The translations under genes were made by a program, and so were the position numbers. A stretch of DNA of 5,500 nt from assembly GCA_024277555.1 (NCBI GenBank), contig JAJRUY010000266.1:1-5500 (forward strand). The letters are read 5' to 3'. This document shows, in pieces, positions 1 through 5,500 of the stretch. Numbering within the stretch: the stretch's first letter is position 1; every line of letters begins with the position of its first letter. This stretch comes from Gammaproteobacteria bacterium (GTDB taxonomy: Bacteria; Pseudomonadota; Gammaproteobacteria; Chromatiales; Chromatiaceae). The notes beneath the pieces are model-generated. The model was not told where the DNA came from. It saw only the letters and a program-made list of their open reading frames with translations, and searched no databases.

Positions 1-110
1 AGCGCCTGGATGCAACCGTTGCTGATCGCCAGGGAATGATTTTCCAGCACCCGGCTGTCGGGTTCCACCGGAATGATCCAGCGGGCATGAATGAGCGTGT
101 CTGCGTGCAT
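1..110 (-). CDS. mtaD: TRZ/ATZ-family amidohydrolase (methylthioadenosine deaminase-like), N-terminal fragment
   Basis: Reading the minus strand from an ATG at 110-108 gives an open frame of 36 complete codons that continues past the window edge. It begins MHADTLIHARWIIPVEP and continues with VLENHSLAI. This matches the first beta-sandwich strands of amidohydrolases annotated as TRZ/ATZ hydrolases or 5-methylthioadenosine/S-adenosylhomocysteine deaminases, which start with a hydrophobic strand, the motif W-[IL]-[IV]-P-V-E-P and then L-x-x-H-[SA]-[LV]-A-I. The metal-binding histidines and the rest of the barrel lie outside the window, so catalysis cannot be checked. Family members remove the amino group from methylthioadenosine or S-adenosylhomocysteine in the cytoplasm. 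The gene is divergent from mtnA, which acts later in the same salvage route, and this supports the call. No Shine-Dalgarno motif is visible upstream of the ATG. A guanine or chlorotriazine deaminase of the same superfamily cannot be excluded from 36 residues. Confidence 0.72.
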   Translation of the reverse strand, partial: MHADTLIHARWIIPVEPDSRVLENHSLAISNGCIQA

Positions 111-138
111 GTGGTTTGTCGGATGGGAGAACGGGATT

Positions 139-151
139 GGTATAAAATACC
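139..151. promoter_or_regulatory. AT-rich palindrome in the divergent mtaD-mtnA spacer, candidate -10 region
   Basis: The sequence GGTATAAAATACC is a perfect inverted repeat (5-bp arms, 3-bp centre) in the 72-bp spacer between the two divergent starts. On the plus strand it supplies a -10-like TATAAA at 141-146. A weak -35-like TTGTCG sits at 116-121, but the spacer is 19 bp, longer than ideal. On the minus strand the same bases read TATTTT, a poorer -10 for the mtaD-like gene. It could serve as the core promoter for one or both genes, or as a small operator. This is inference from position and composition only. Confidence 0.35.
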
Positions 152-182
152 CGAATCTGATTTGCTGTACACGAATAATTAT

Positions 183-1241
183 ATGAAACAACCGCTTCTG
201 CAATGCAAGATCAGCTCCGATGATGCGGTGCTGTGGCAAGACAATGAGCTGTATTTGCTGGATCAACGCATCCTGCCTCATCAAGAACGCTTTGTGCATT
301 GTGTCTGTGGTGCAGATGCCGCAAAAGCTATCACCGACATGGTGGTGCGGGGCGCGCCGGCGATTGGGGTAACAGCAGCCTATGCAGTGGTGCTGGTTGC
401 CAGAGCTGCCTGGCAACAGGCGCATAGTGGCTGGAAAACAGCGATGCAGAATGAGCTGGAACTGCTGGCCGGGGCGCGCCCTACGGCGGTGAATCTGGGC
501 TGGGCGCTGGCGCGTATGCAGCGAGTCATTGCCGGACTGGATCAGGGGAATCCCGAGCCGTTTCTGTTGCAGGAGGCGAAGCAGATTCATGCTGAAGACA
601 TTCAGGCCAACCACAGGCTTGGTGATCTGGGTGCATCCCTGATCGAAACGAAGACTTCCGTCATCACCCATTGCAATGCCGGCGCCCTGGCCACGGGTGG
701 TTATGGTACGGCGCTGGGGGTGATCCGCAGCGCCTGGGCGGCAGGCAAGATCGAACGGGTATTTGCAGATGAAACCCGCCCTTGGCTACAGGGCAGCCGT
801 CTTACTGCCTGGGAATTGCAGCGTGACGGCATCCCTGTCTCCCTGCTGGCCGATGGCGCCGCTGCTGCGCGTCTTGCGGCAGGTGGTATCGACTGGGTTA
901 TCGTGGGTTCCGACCGCATCGCCGCCAATGGTGATGTGGCGAACAAGATCGGCACCTATGGTCTGGCGCTGGTTGCCAGGGCGCATGGAGTGAAAGTCAT
1001 GGTGGCTGCGCCCACCTCCAGCATAGATATGGAATGCCTCGCAGGCAGTGACATCCCTATCGAGATCCGGGATGGCGTGGAACTGCTCGGTTGCGCTGGT
1101 AAACCCGTTGCTCCGGTCGGGGTGAAAGCCTGGAATCCGGTATTCGATGTGACCCCTGCGAAGCTGGTGGATGCCATCGTGACCGAGAAGGGGGTTATTC
1201 TCTCGCCGGACGCAAAAAAGCTTGCTCAACACATGGCCTGA
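183..1241 (+). CDS. mtnA: S-methyl-5-thioribose-1-phosphate isomerase
   Basis: MtnA converts methylthioribose-1-phosphate to methylthioribulose-1-phosphate in the cytoplasmic methionine salvage pathway. The 352-residue product has the usual family length and shares its fold with eIF2B-type subunits. Visible hallmarks are LYLLDQR near the N-terminus, MVVRGAPAIG (RGAPAIG at 56-62), PTAVN at 100-104, ITHCNAGALATGGYGTALG with the putative catalytic Cys164, DETRPWLQGSRLTAWEL from Asp196, and GSDRIAANGDVANKIGTYG with the putative catalytic Asp244. These two residues correspond to the Cys/Asp pair established for the Bacillus enzyme. The start at 183 is chosen because family homology begins just after it. 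An in-frame extension back to 36 would overlap the divergent gene and shows no family similarity. No Shine-Dalgarno motif precedes 183; the 14 bases upstream are AT-rich. The closely related ribose-1,5-bisphosphate isomerases are less likely given the motif match and the MTA deaminase-like neighbour. Confidence 0.95.
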   Translation: MKQPLLQCKISSDDAVLWQDNELYLLDQRILPHQERFVHCVCGADAAKAITDMVVRGAPAIGVTAAYAVVLVARAAWQQAHSGWKTAMQNELELLAGARPTAVNLGWALARMQRVIAGLDQGNPEPFLLQEAKQIHAEDIQANHRLGDLGASLIETKTSVITHCNAGALATGGYGTALGVIRSAWAAGKIERVFADETRPWLQGSRLTAWELQRDGIPVSLLADGAAAARLAAGGIDWVIVGSDRIAANGDVANKIGTYGLALVARAHGVKVMVAAPTSSIDMECLAGSDIPIEIRDGVELLGCAGKPVAPVGVKAWNPVFDVTPAKLVDAIVTEKGVILSPDAKKLAQHMA

Positions 1242-1311
1242 TTCCTTCTGGCGGCCGTAAATGCGGTTCAGGAGGATTTGGGTGGCATCCTGCACCCCAA
1301 GGGTGGATTTA

Positions 1312-1320
1312 TGGTAAAAT
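1312..1320 (+). promoter_or_regulatory. Candidate extended -10 promoter for gyrA
   Basis: In the 120-bp gap between mtnA and gyrA the sequence TGGTAAAAT gives a TGn extension followed by TAAAAT, which differs from the TATAAT consensus at one position. No good -35 hexamer lies 16-18 bp upstream (the bases there are GC-rich), which is compatible with an extended -10 promoter. Transcription would start near 1327, leaving a leader of about 35 bases before the gyrA ATG. gyrA commonly has its own promoter, and the gap to mtnA is large enough for one. There is no clear intrinsic terminator behind mtnA, so read-through from mtnA into gyrA is also possible. Confidence 0.45.
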
Positions 1321-1361
1321 TACGCTCCTAATTGTTTTACGCCATTCGGACCAATCCACAC

Positions 1362-3923
1362 ATGACTGATTTTGCCAAGGAAGTCCTTCCGGTCAACCTC
1401 GAAGACGAGATGCAGCACTCTTACCTCGATTACGCCATGAGCGTTATCGTGGGCCGAGCCTTGCCGGATGTCAGGGATGGATTGAAGCCTGTGCATCGCC
1501 GGGTGCTCTTCGCCATGAGCGTGCTGGGCAACTACTGGAACAAACCCTACAAGAAATCCGCCCGGGTGGTGGGTGATGTTATCGGTAAGTATCACCCCCA
1601 TGGTGATACTGCGGTGTACGACACCATCGTGCGCATGGCCCAACCGTTTTCCCTGCGCTACATGCTGGTGGATGGTCAGGGTAACTTCGGCTCTGTGGAT
1701 GGCGATTCTCCTGCGGCCATGCGTTATACCGAAGTGCGCATGTCAAAAATCGCTCATGAACTGCTGGCGGATCTTGAGAAGGAAACGGTTGACTTCATTC
1801 CCAACTATGATGAATCCGAATCAGAGCCCACGGTGTTGCCGGCCAAGGTGCCGAATCTGCTGGTAAATGGCTCTTCGGGTATCGCCGTGGGCATGGCGAC
1901 CAACATCCCGCCCCACAACCTCACCGAAGTGATCAGCGCCTGTGTGGCGGTCATCGACAACCCGGAAATTTCCATAGATGCGCTCATGGACTATGTGCCG
2001 GGGCCGGATTTTCCCACCGCAGGCATCATCAACGGTGCCAAAGGCATCCGCGAAGCCTATCGCACTGGCCGGGGCAAGATCTATGTGCGCGCCCGTACTC
2101 ATTTTGAGGAGATGGACAACGGCAAGCAGCGTCTGGTGGTCACGGAGCTGCCCTATCAGGTGAACAAGGCGCGGCTGATGGAAAAGATCGCCGAGCTGGT
2201 CAAGGACAAGAAAATCGAAGGCATCACCGAAATACGCGACGAGTCCGACAAGGACGGCATGCGCATGGTGATCGAACTGCGTAAGGGCGAAGTGGGCGAG
2301 GTGGTGCTCAACAACCTGTTCAAACACACCCAGATGCAGAGCGTGTTCGGCATCAATGTAGTGGCCCTGGTGGATTCCCAGCCCCGTACCCTCAACCTCA
2401 AACAGTTGCTGGAATACTTCATCCGCCACCGCCGCGAAGTAGTTACCCGACGCACCATTTTCGATTTGCGCAAGGCTCGAGCCCGTGCGCATTTGCTGGA
2501 AGGCCTGGCGGTCGCCCTGGCGAATATCGATGAGGTCATCGCCCTGATCAAGGCCGCTCCCAATCCGGCCACGGCGAAGAAGGATCTTTGCGCCCGCACC
2601 TGGCAATCCGGCACCCTGGAAGACATGCTTTCCCGGGCTGGCGCCGATGCCTCCCGCCCGGATGACCTGCCTGAAGGCTTCGGTCTGACCGCAGACGGCT
2701 ACCGGCTCACCGAAACCCAGGCTCAGGCGATCCTGGATCTGCGTCTGCAAAAGCTCACCGGGCTGGAGCAGGACAAGATCATCAGCGAATTCCAGGAGCT
2801 GCTGGACAAGATCGCCGACCTGCTGGATATCCTTTCCAGCTCCGAGCGGCTGATGGTGGTTATTAAGACAGAGCTGCTGGAGATCAAGGAGCAGTTTGGC
2901 GACGAGCGCCGTACTGAAATCATCGCCGATCGCCTGGACCTGACCCTGGAAGACCTGATCACCGAGGAAGATGTAGTGGTGACCATTTCCCACCAGGGTT
3001 ATGCCAAGGCCCAGCCCCTGGATGTGTATCAGGCCCAGCGCCGCGGTGGCCGGGGCAAAGCGGCGACTTCGGTCAAGAATGAAGACTTTGTGGACAAGCT
3101 GTTTGTCGCCAGCACTCACGATACGATTCTGTGTTTTTCCAGCGTCGGCAAGGTGTACTGGCTCAAGGTCTATGAACTGCCCCAGGGGGGACGCGGCGCC
3201 CGCGGCAAGCCCATGGTGAACCTGCTGCCCCTGGAAGAAGGTGAGCGCATCAATGCAGTGCTGCCGATTCGTGAATATACGCAAGACCGCTATATTTTCA
3301 TGGCTACCGCCAACGGCACGGTAAAGAAAACCCCGCTGACGGATTTCTCCCGTCCCCGCGCCAGCGGCATCATTGCCGTGGATCTGCGCGACGGCAATCA
3401 GCTGGTAGGTGTGGACATCACCGATGGCAGCCAGGACATCATGTTGTTCAGCAGTGCTGGCAAGGCGGTGCGCTTCAACGAGTCAGCCGTGCGTACCATG
3501 GGCCGCACTGCGGCAGGGGTGCGCGGCATTCGCCTGGACAAAGACCAGCGAGTGATTTCCCTGGTGGTTGCTACCCAGGGTGATGTGCTTACCGTATGTG
3601 AAAACGGCTATGGCAAGCGTACCGATATCGCTCAGTTCCCGGTCAAGGGGCGTGGCGGCAAGGGCATGATTTCCATCCAGGTATCCGAGCGTAACGGCCA
3701 GCAAATAGGCGCTATCCTGGTAGATGAAGACGATGAAATCATGCTCATCACCGATGGCGGCACCCTGGTGCGCACCCGGGTCAGCGATGTGTCGCGCATG
3801 GGGCGCAATACCCAGGGTGTAAAGATGATTGCCCTGAGCAAGAAGGAAAAGCTCATTGGTATCGCCCGCATCGAGATGCTTGAAGGCGAAGAAGACGGGG
3901 AAGACGAATCACAGGGTTCGTAG
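1362..3923 (+). CDS. gyrA: DNA gyrase subunit A
   Basis: GyrA is the DNA-cleaving and strand-passing subunit of the A2B2 type IIA topoisomerase that introduces negative supercoils using ATP bound by GyrB. The 853-residue product is slightly shorter than the E. coli protein (875). The N-terminal half keeps E. coli numbering for Arg32, Arg47, His78, His80, the active-site Tyr122 in AMRYTE, and Ile174 in GSSGIAVGMATNIPP. The quinolone-resistance region has Thr83 and Asp87. The C-gate motif QAQAILDLRLQKLTGLE is present. The GyrA box QRRGGRG at 559-565 separates gyrase from topoisomerase IV ParC and opens the DNA-wrapping beta-pinwheel. The protein ends in a short acidic tail (8 Asp/Glu in the last 16 residues). 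The ATG at 1362 matches the family N-terminus (MTDFAKEVLPVNLEDE). A TTG ten codons earlier at 1332 is in frame but adds unrelated residues. Only a weak GGA at 1348-1350 could act as ribosome binding site. Confidence 0.99.
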   Translation: MTDFAKEVLPVNLEDEMQHSYLDYAMSVIVGRALPDVRDGLKPVHRRVLFAMSVLGNYWNKPYKKSARVVGDVIGKYHPHGDTAVYDTIVRMAQPFSLRYMLVDGQGNFGSVDGDSPAAMRYTEVRMSKIAHELLADLEKETVDFIPNYDESESEPTVLPAKVPNLLVNGSSGIAVGMATNIPPHNLTEVISACVAVIDNPEISIDALMDYVPGPDFPTAGIINGAKGIREAYRTGRGKIYVRARTHFEEMDNGKQRLVVTELPYQVNKARLMEKIAELVKDKKIEGITEIRDESDKDGMRMVIELRKGEVGEVVLNNLFKHTQMQSVFGINVVALVDSQPRTLNLKQLLEYFIRHRREVVTRRTIFDLRKARARAHLLEGLAVALANIDEVIALIKAAPNPATAKKDLCARTWQSGTLEDMLSRAGADASRPDDLPEGFGLTADGYRLTETQAQAILDLRLQKLTGLEQDKIISEFQELLDKIADLLDILSSSERLMVVIKTELLEIKEQFGDERRTEIIADRLDLTLEDLITEEDVVVTISHQGYAKAQPLDVYQAQRRGGRGKAATSVKNEDFVDKLFVASTHDTILCFSSVGKVYWLKVYELPQGGRGARGKPMVNLLPLEEGERINAVLPIREYTQDRYIFMATANGTVKKTPLTDFSRPRASGIIAVDLRDGNQLVGVDITDGSQDIMLFSSAGKAVRFNESAVRTMGRTAAGVRGIRLDKDQRVISLVVATQGDVLTVCENGYGKRTDIAQFPVKGRGGKGMISIQVSERNGQQIGAILVDEDDEIMLITDGGTLVRTRVSDVSRMGRNTQGVKMIALSKKEKLIGIARIEMLEGEEDGEDESQGS

Positions 3924-3989
3924 GCCGGGCAAAGCGCAGCGTGCCCGATGGAATCATTGGGCACGGCCTTGCGGCCTTTGTCCAACCTA
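3921..3989. repeat. Large imperfect palindrome, REP-like intergenic repeat
   Basis: The inner stem pairs 3940-3950 (CGTGCCCGATG) with 3955-3965 (CATTGGGCACG): 11 pairs with one G-T wobble around the 4-base loop GAAT. Outer arms pair again: TAGG at 3921-3924 with CCTA at 3986-3989, and 3927-3934 (GGGCAAAG) with 3976-3983 (CTTTGTCC), with one wobble. They are separated from the inner stem by unequal internal loops (5 and 10 bases). The right loop, with flanking bases, contains GGCC-TTGC-GGCC, which can form its own small hairpin. The wording TAGG..GGGCAAAG..GTGCCC with a mirror copy is typical of dispersed REP-like palindromes in many proteobacterial genomes, as I remember them. Its first three bases are the gyrA stop codon. 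The transcript would fold strongly and could protect or end the gyrA mRNA. The nearest T-run (4006-4011) is 16 bases beyond the stem, so it is not a standard intrinsic terminator. Confidence 0.75.
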
Positions 3990-4024
3990 ACGGGAAGTTG
4001 CGAGATTTTTTGTAGTAACCAAGC

Positions 4025-4028
4025 AGGA
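4025..4028 (+). promoter_or_regulatory. Ribosome binding site of serC
   Basis: AGGA lies 8 bases before the ATG at 4037 and is the clearest Shine-Dalgarno element in the window apart from that of serA. It supports the chosen serC start. Confidence 0.7.
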
Positions 4029-4036
4029 AACCAATA

Positions 4037-5113
4037 ATGTCACGAATTTATAATTTCAGCGCCGGCCCCGCCACGCTTCCCGAAGCTGTACTGAAACAGG
4101 CACAGGATGAATTGCTGGACTGGCATGGCACTGGCATGTCGGTGATGGAAATGAGCCATCGTGGCAAGGAATTCATGAGCATTGCCGAACAGGCGGAAAC
4201 CGACCTGCGGGATCTGATGGACATTCCTGATCACTACAAGCTGCTGTTCCTCCAGGGTGGTGCTTCCAGCCAATTCGCCATGGTGCCGTTGAATCTCATG
4301 GGTCGCACCGGCAAGGCGGATTACATCAACACGGGCAGCTGGTCCAAGAAGGCCATTGCTGAGGCAAAGCGCTATGGTGAAGTGAGTGTCATTGCCGATA
4401 CGTCTGCGGATTTCAGAGCGCCAGCGGAAAGAGATCTGGCCTTTTCCAGCGATGCCGCCTATGTGCATTACACGCCCAATGAGACCATTCAGGGTGTGGA
4501 ATTTCCCTACATCCCGGATACGGGGGATATTCCCCTGGTGGCGGATATGTCTTCCACCATTCTGTCTCGTCCCATTGATGTATCGAAGTTTGGCATCATC
4601 TATGCGGGCGCGCAGAAGAACATTGGCCCTGCGGGTCTGACTCTGGTCATCATTCGTGAAGACCTCATCGGCCATGCCCCACAAAGCTGCCCGGCCATGA
4701 TGAACTATCAAATTCACGCTGATGCCGATTCCATGTACAACACCCCGCCCACCTTTGGCTGGTATCTGGCGGGCCTGGTGTTCAAGTGGCTCAAGGACAA
4801 CGGCGGCCTGGCTGCCATGGCAGCCATCAATGAACGCAAGGCGCAGTCCTTGTATGCCGCCATTGATGATCTGGATTTCTATGCCAATCCCGTGGATCTT
4901 GCGTGCCGTTCCCGGATGAACGTGCCCTTTATTCTGGCGGATGCGGATCTGGATGCGAAATTTCTCAAACAAGCGGCGCAGGCGGGACTGAAGACCTTGA
5001 AAGGTCACCGTTCCGTGGGGGGTATGCGTGCCAGCATCTACAATGCCATGCCCGAGGCCGGCGTACAGGCCTTGATTGATTTCATGCATGAATTTGCACA
5101 GCGCAATGCCTGA
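4037..5113 (+). CDS. serC: Phosphoserine aminotransferase
   Basis: SerC is a pyridoxal-phosphate enzyme that transfers the amino group of glutamate to 3-phosphohydroxypyruvate, giving phosphoserine, the second step of serine synthesis. In E. coli it also acts in the DXP-dependent route to pyridoxal phosphate. The 358-residue product has the normal family length (E. coli 362) and begins MSRIYNFSAGPATLPE. Cofactor and substrate residues are visible: Arg42 in MSHRGKEF, GGASSQF with Ala76-Ser77 at the phosphate-binding turn, Trp102 in TGSWSKKA, the TPNETIQG segment at 146-153, Asp170 in ADMSS, and the Schiff-base Lys194 in AGAQKNIGPAGL. The C-terminal GHRSVGGMRASIYNA carries His324, Arg325 and Arg331. 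The gene follows gyrA after 113 bp containing a palindrome and precedes serA by 15 bp, so serC and serA are very likely one transcript. I see no convincing sigma70 promoter directly upstream, so transcription may come through from gyrA. Confidence 0.98.
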   Translation: MSRIYNFSAGPATLPEAVLKQAQDELLDWHGTGMSVMEMSHRGKEFMSIAEQAETDLRDLMDIPDHYKLLFLQGGASSQFAMVPLNLMGRTGKADYINTGSWSKKAIAEAKRYGEVSVIADTSADFRAPAERDLAFSSDAAYVHYTPNETIQGVEFPYIPDTGDIPLVADMSSTILSRPIDVSKFGIIYAGAQKNIGPAGLTLVIIREDLIGHAPQSCPAMMNYQIHADADSMYNTPPTFGWYLAGLVFKWLKDNGGLAAMAAINERKAQSLYAAIDDLDFYANPVDLACRSRMNVPFILADADLDAKFLKQAAQAGLKTLKGHRSVGGMRASIYNAMPEAGVQALIDFMHEFAQRNA

Positions 5114-5115
5114 GT

Positions 5116-5120
5116 GGGGA
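5116..5120 (+). promoter_or_regulatory. Ribosome binding site deciding the serA start
   Basis: GGGGA lies 8 bases before the ATG at 5129. The other in-frame ATG at 5120 starts on the last base of this element and would have no properly spaced site of its own, which favours 5129. Confidence 0.55.
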
Positions 5121-5128
5121 TGAAGCAG

Positions 5129-5500
5129 ATGTACAAACTATTGACCCTGAACAACATCGCCGCCGCCGGGCTGGACAGGCTGCCGCGTGAAGCCTATGAA
5201 GTCGCGTCCGAGATCACCCATCCCGATGCAATTTTGCTGCGCTCGTTCAAAATGCATGATATGGAGATCCCCGAAACCGTGCAGGCCATTGGTCGTGCCG
5301 GGGCGGGAGTGAACAATATTCCTGTGGACAAAATGACGGAAAAGGGCATTCCTGTGTTCAATGCCCCAGGCGCCAATGCCAATGCGGTGAAGGAACTAGT
5401 GATCGCCGGCATGTTGATGGCGGCGCGCAATATCGGTCCGGCATGGAAGTTTGCTACAACCCTGCAAGGTGATGATGCGCAGATCAGCAAGGCGGTCGAA
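5129..5500 (+). CDS. serA: D-3-phosphoglycerate dehydrogenase, N-terminal part
   Basis: The frame starts MYKLLTLNNIAAAGLDRLP and stays open for 124 codons to the window edge, so the gene is cut at its 3' end. SerA oxidises 3-phosphoglycerate to 3-phosphohydroxypyruvate with NAD, the first step of serine synthesis and the one that supplies the substrate of SerC. The visible part is the N-terminal substrate-binding domain of a D-isomer-specific 2-hydroxyacid dehydrogenase: LLRSFKMHD at 36-44, GRAGAGVNNIPVD at 55-67 and FNAPGANANAVKELVIAGML at 77-96. The Asn-Asn after GAGV, where many PGDHs have Asp-Asn, and the NANAVKELV wording fit the shorter PGDH type of about 390 residues, from memory. The NAD-binding Rossmann motif, catalytic Arg/Glu/His and any C-terminal ACT domain lie outside, so serine feedback control cannot be judged. 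The start at 5129 is preferred over the ATG at 5120, which adds only three residues. Confidence 0.93.
   Translation, partial: MYKLLTLNNIAAAGLDRLPREAYEVASEITHPDAILLRSFKMHDMEIPETVQAIGRAGAGVNNIPVDKMTEKGIPVFNAPGANANAVKELVIAGMLMAARNIGPAWKFATTLQGDDAQISKAVE

Noticed and set aside
36..182. In-frame upstream extension of mtnA by 49 codons
   Set aside because: It overlaps the coding region of the divergent amidohydrolase, shows no MtnA-family similarity, and family homology begins right after the ATG at 183.
786..1295. Minus-strand open frame covering the end of mtnA and part of the spacer
   Set aside because: Most of it is antisense to conserved mtnA, and the product has no recognisable motif.
1293..1305. 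CACCC-CAA-GGGTG hairpin in the mtnA-gyrA gap as an mtnA terminator
   Set aside because: The stem is only 5 bp and no T-run follows. It sits just upstream of the proposed gyrA promoter, so it is too weak to call.
1332..1361. TTG start for gyrA ten codons upstream of the ATG
   Set aside because: The extra residues do not resemble GyrA N-termini, no ribosome site precedes the TTG, and it would sit only about five bases from the proposed transcription start.
1821..3284. Long open frame (487 codons) on the minus strand inside gyrA
   Set aside because: It is fully antisense to an intact, strongly conserved gyrA. Its translation is rich in His, Gln, Leu and Gly with no recognisable domain, as expected from the complement of GC-biased codons.
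3940..4011. Intrinsic terminator after gyrA made of the strong hairpin plus the T-run at 4006-4011
   Set aside because: The T-run begins 41 bases after the inner stem and 16 bases after the outer arm, too far for a standard Rho-independent terminator. The element is better described as a repeat.
3998..4018. serC promoter with TTGCGA as -35 and TAGTAA as -10
   Set aside because: The two boxes are only about 9 bp apart, far short of the needed 16-18 bp, and no other good -10 lies at the right distance.
4040..5089. Long open frame (349 codons) on the minus strand inside serC
   Set aside because: It mirrors serC almost end to end, has no family resemblance, and is explained by codon composition of the real gene.

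Overview
The window is an ordinary housekeeping stretch of a bacterial chromosome. It is moderately GC-rich and almost fully coding. The gene order and protein character point to a Gamma- or Betaproteobacterium. As I recall, Pseudomonas also has an MTA deaminase-family gene, mtnA, gyrA and serC in a row. The GyrA keeps E. coli numbering up to its active-site tyrosine, and the short-form SerA is of a type I associate with Proteobacteria. I cannot name a genus from the sequence alone.

Layout. Positions 1-110 (minus strand) hold the first 36 codons of an amidohydrolase of the TRZ/ATZ (methylthioadenosine deaminase-like) family, cut by the window edge. A 72-bp divergent spacer (111-182) follows and contains an AT-rich palindrome. 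mtnA (183-1241) encodes methylthioribose-1-phosphate isomerase. A 120-bp gap (1242-1361) carries a plausible extended -10 promoter. gyrA (1362-3923) encodes a complete 853-residue DNA gyrase subunit A. The 113-bp gap after it holds a large imperfect palindrome resembling the REP-like intergenic repeats of Proteobacteria; its outer edge coincides with the gyrA stop codon. serC (4037-5113) encodes phosphoserine aminotransferase. Fifteen bases further on, serA begins (5129) and runs off the right edge.

How the genes work together. The divergent mtaD-like gene and mtnA both belong to salvage of methylthioadenosine, the by-product of polyamine synthesis. MtaD-type enzymes deaminate methylthioadenosine, and MtnA acts after a phosphorylase has released methylthioribose-1-phosphate. 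serA and serC catalyse the first two steps of serine synthesis from 3-phosphoglycerate and are closely spaced as an operon. gyrA is the topology gene between these two metabolic pairs.

I found no mobile gene, CRISPR array, RNA gene, toxin-antitoxin pair or undescribed system. The points most worth a second look are the palindromic repeat at the end of gyrA, the open frame behind the gyrA stop that ends in a TAATG overlap with serC, the palindrome between the two salvage genes, and Thr at GyrA position 83.
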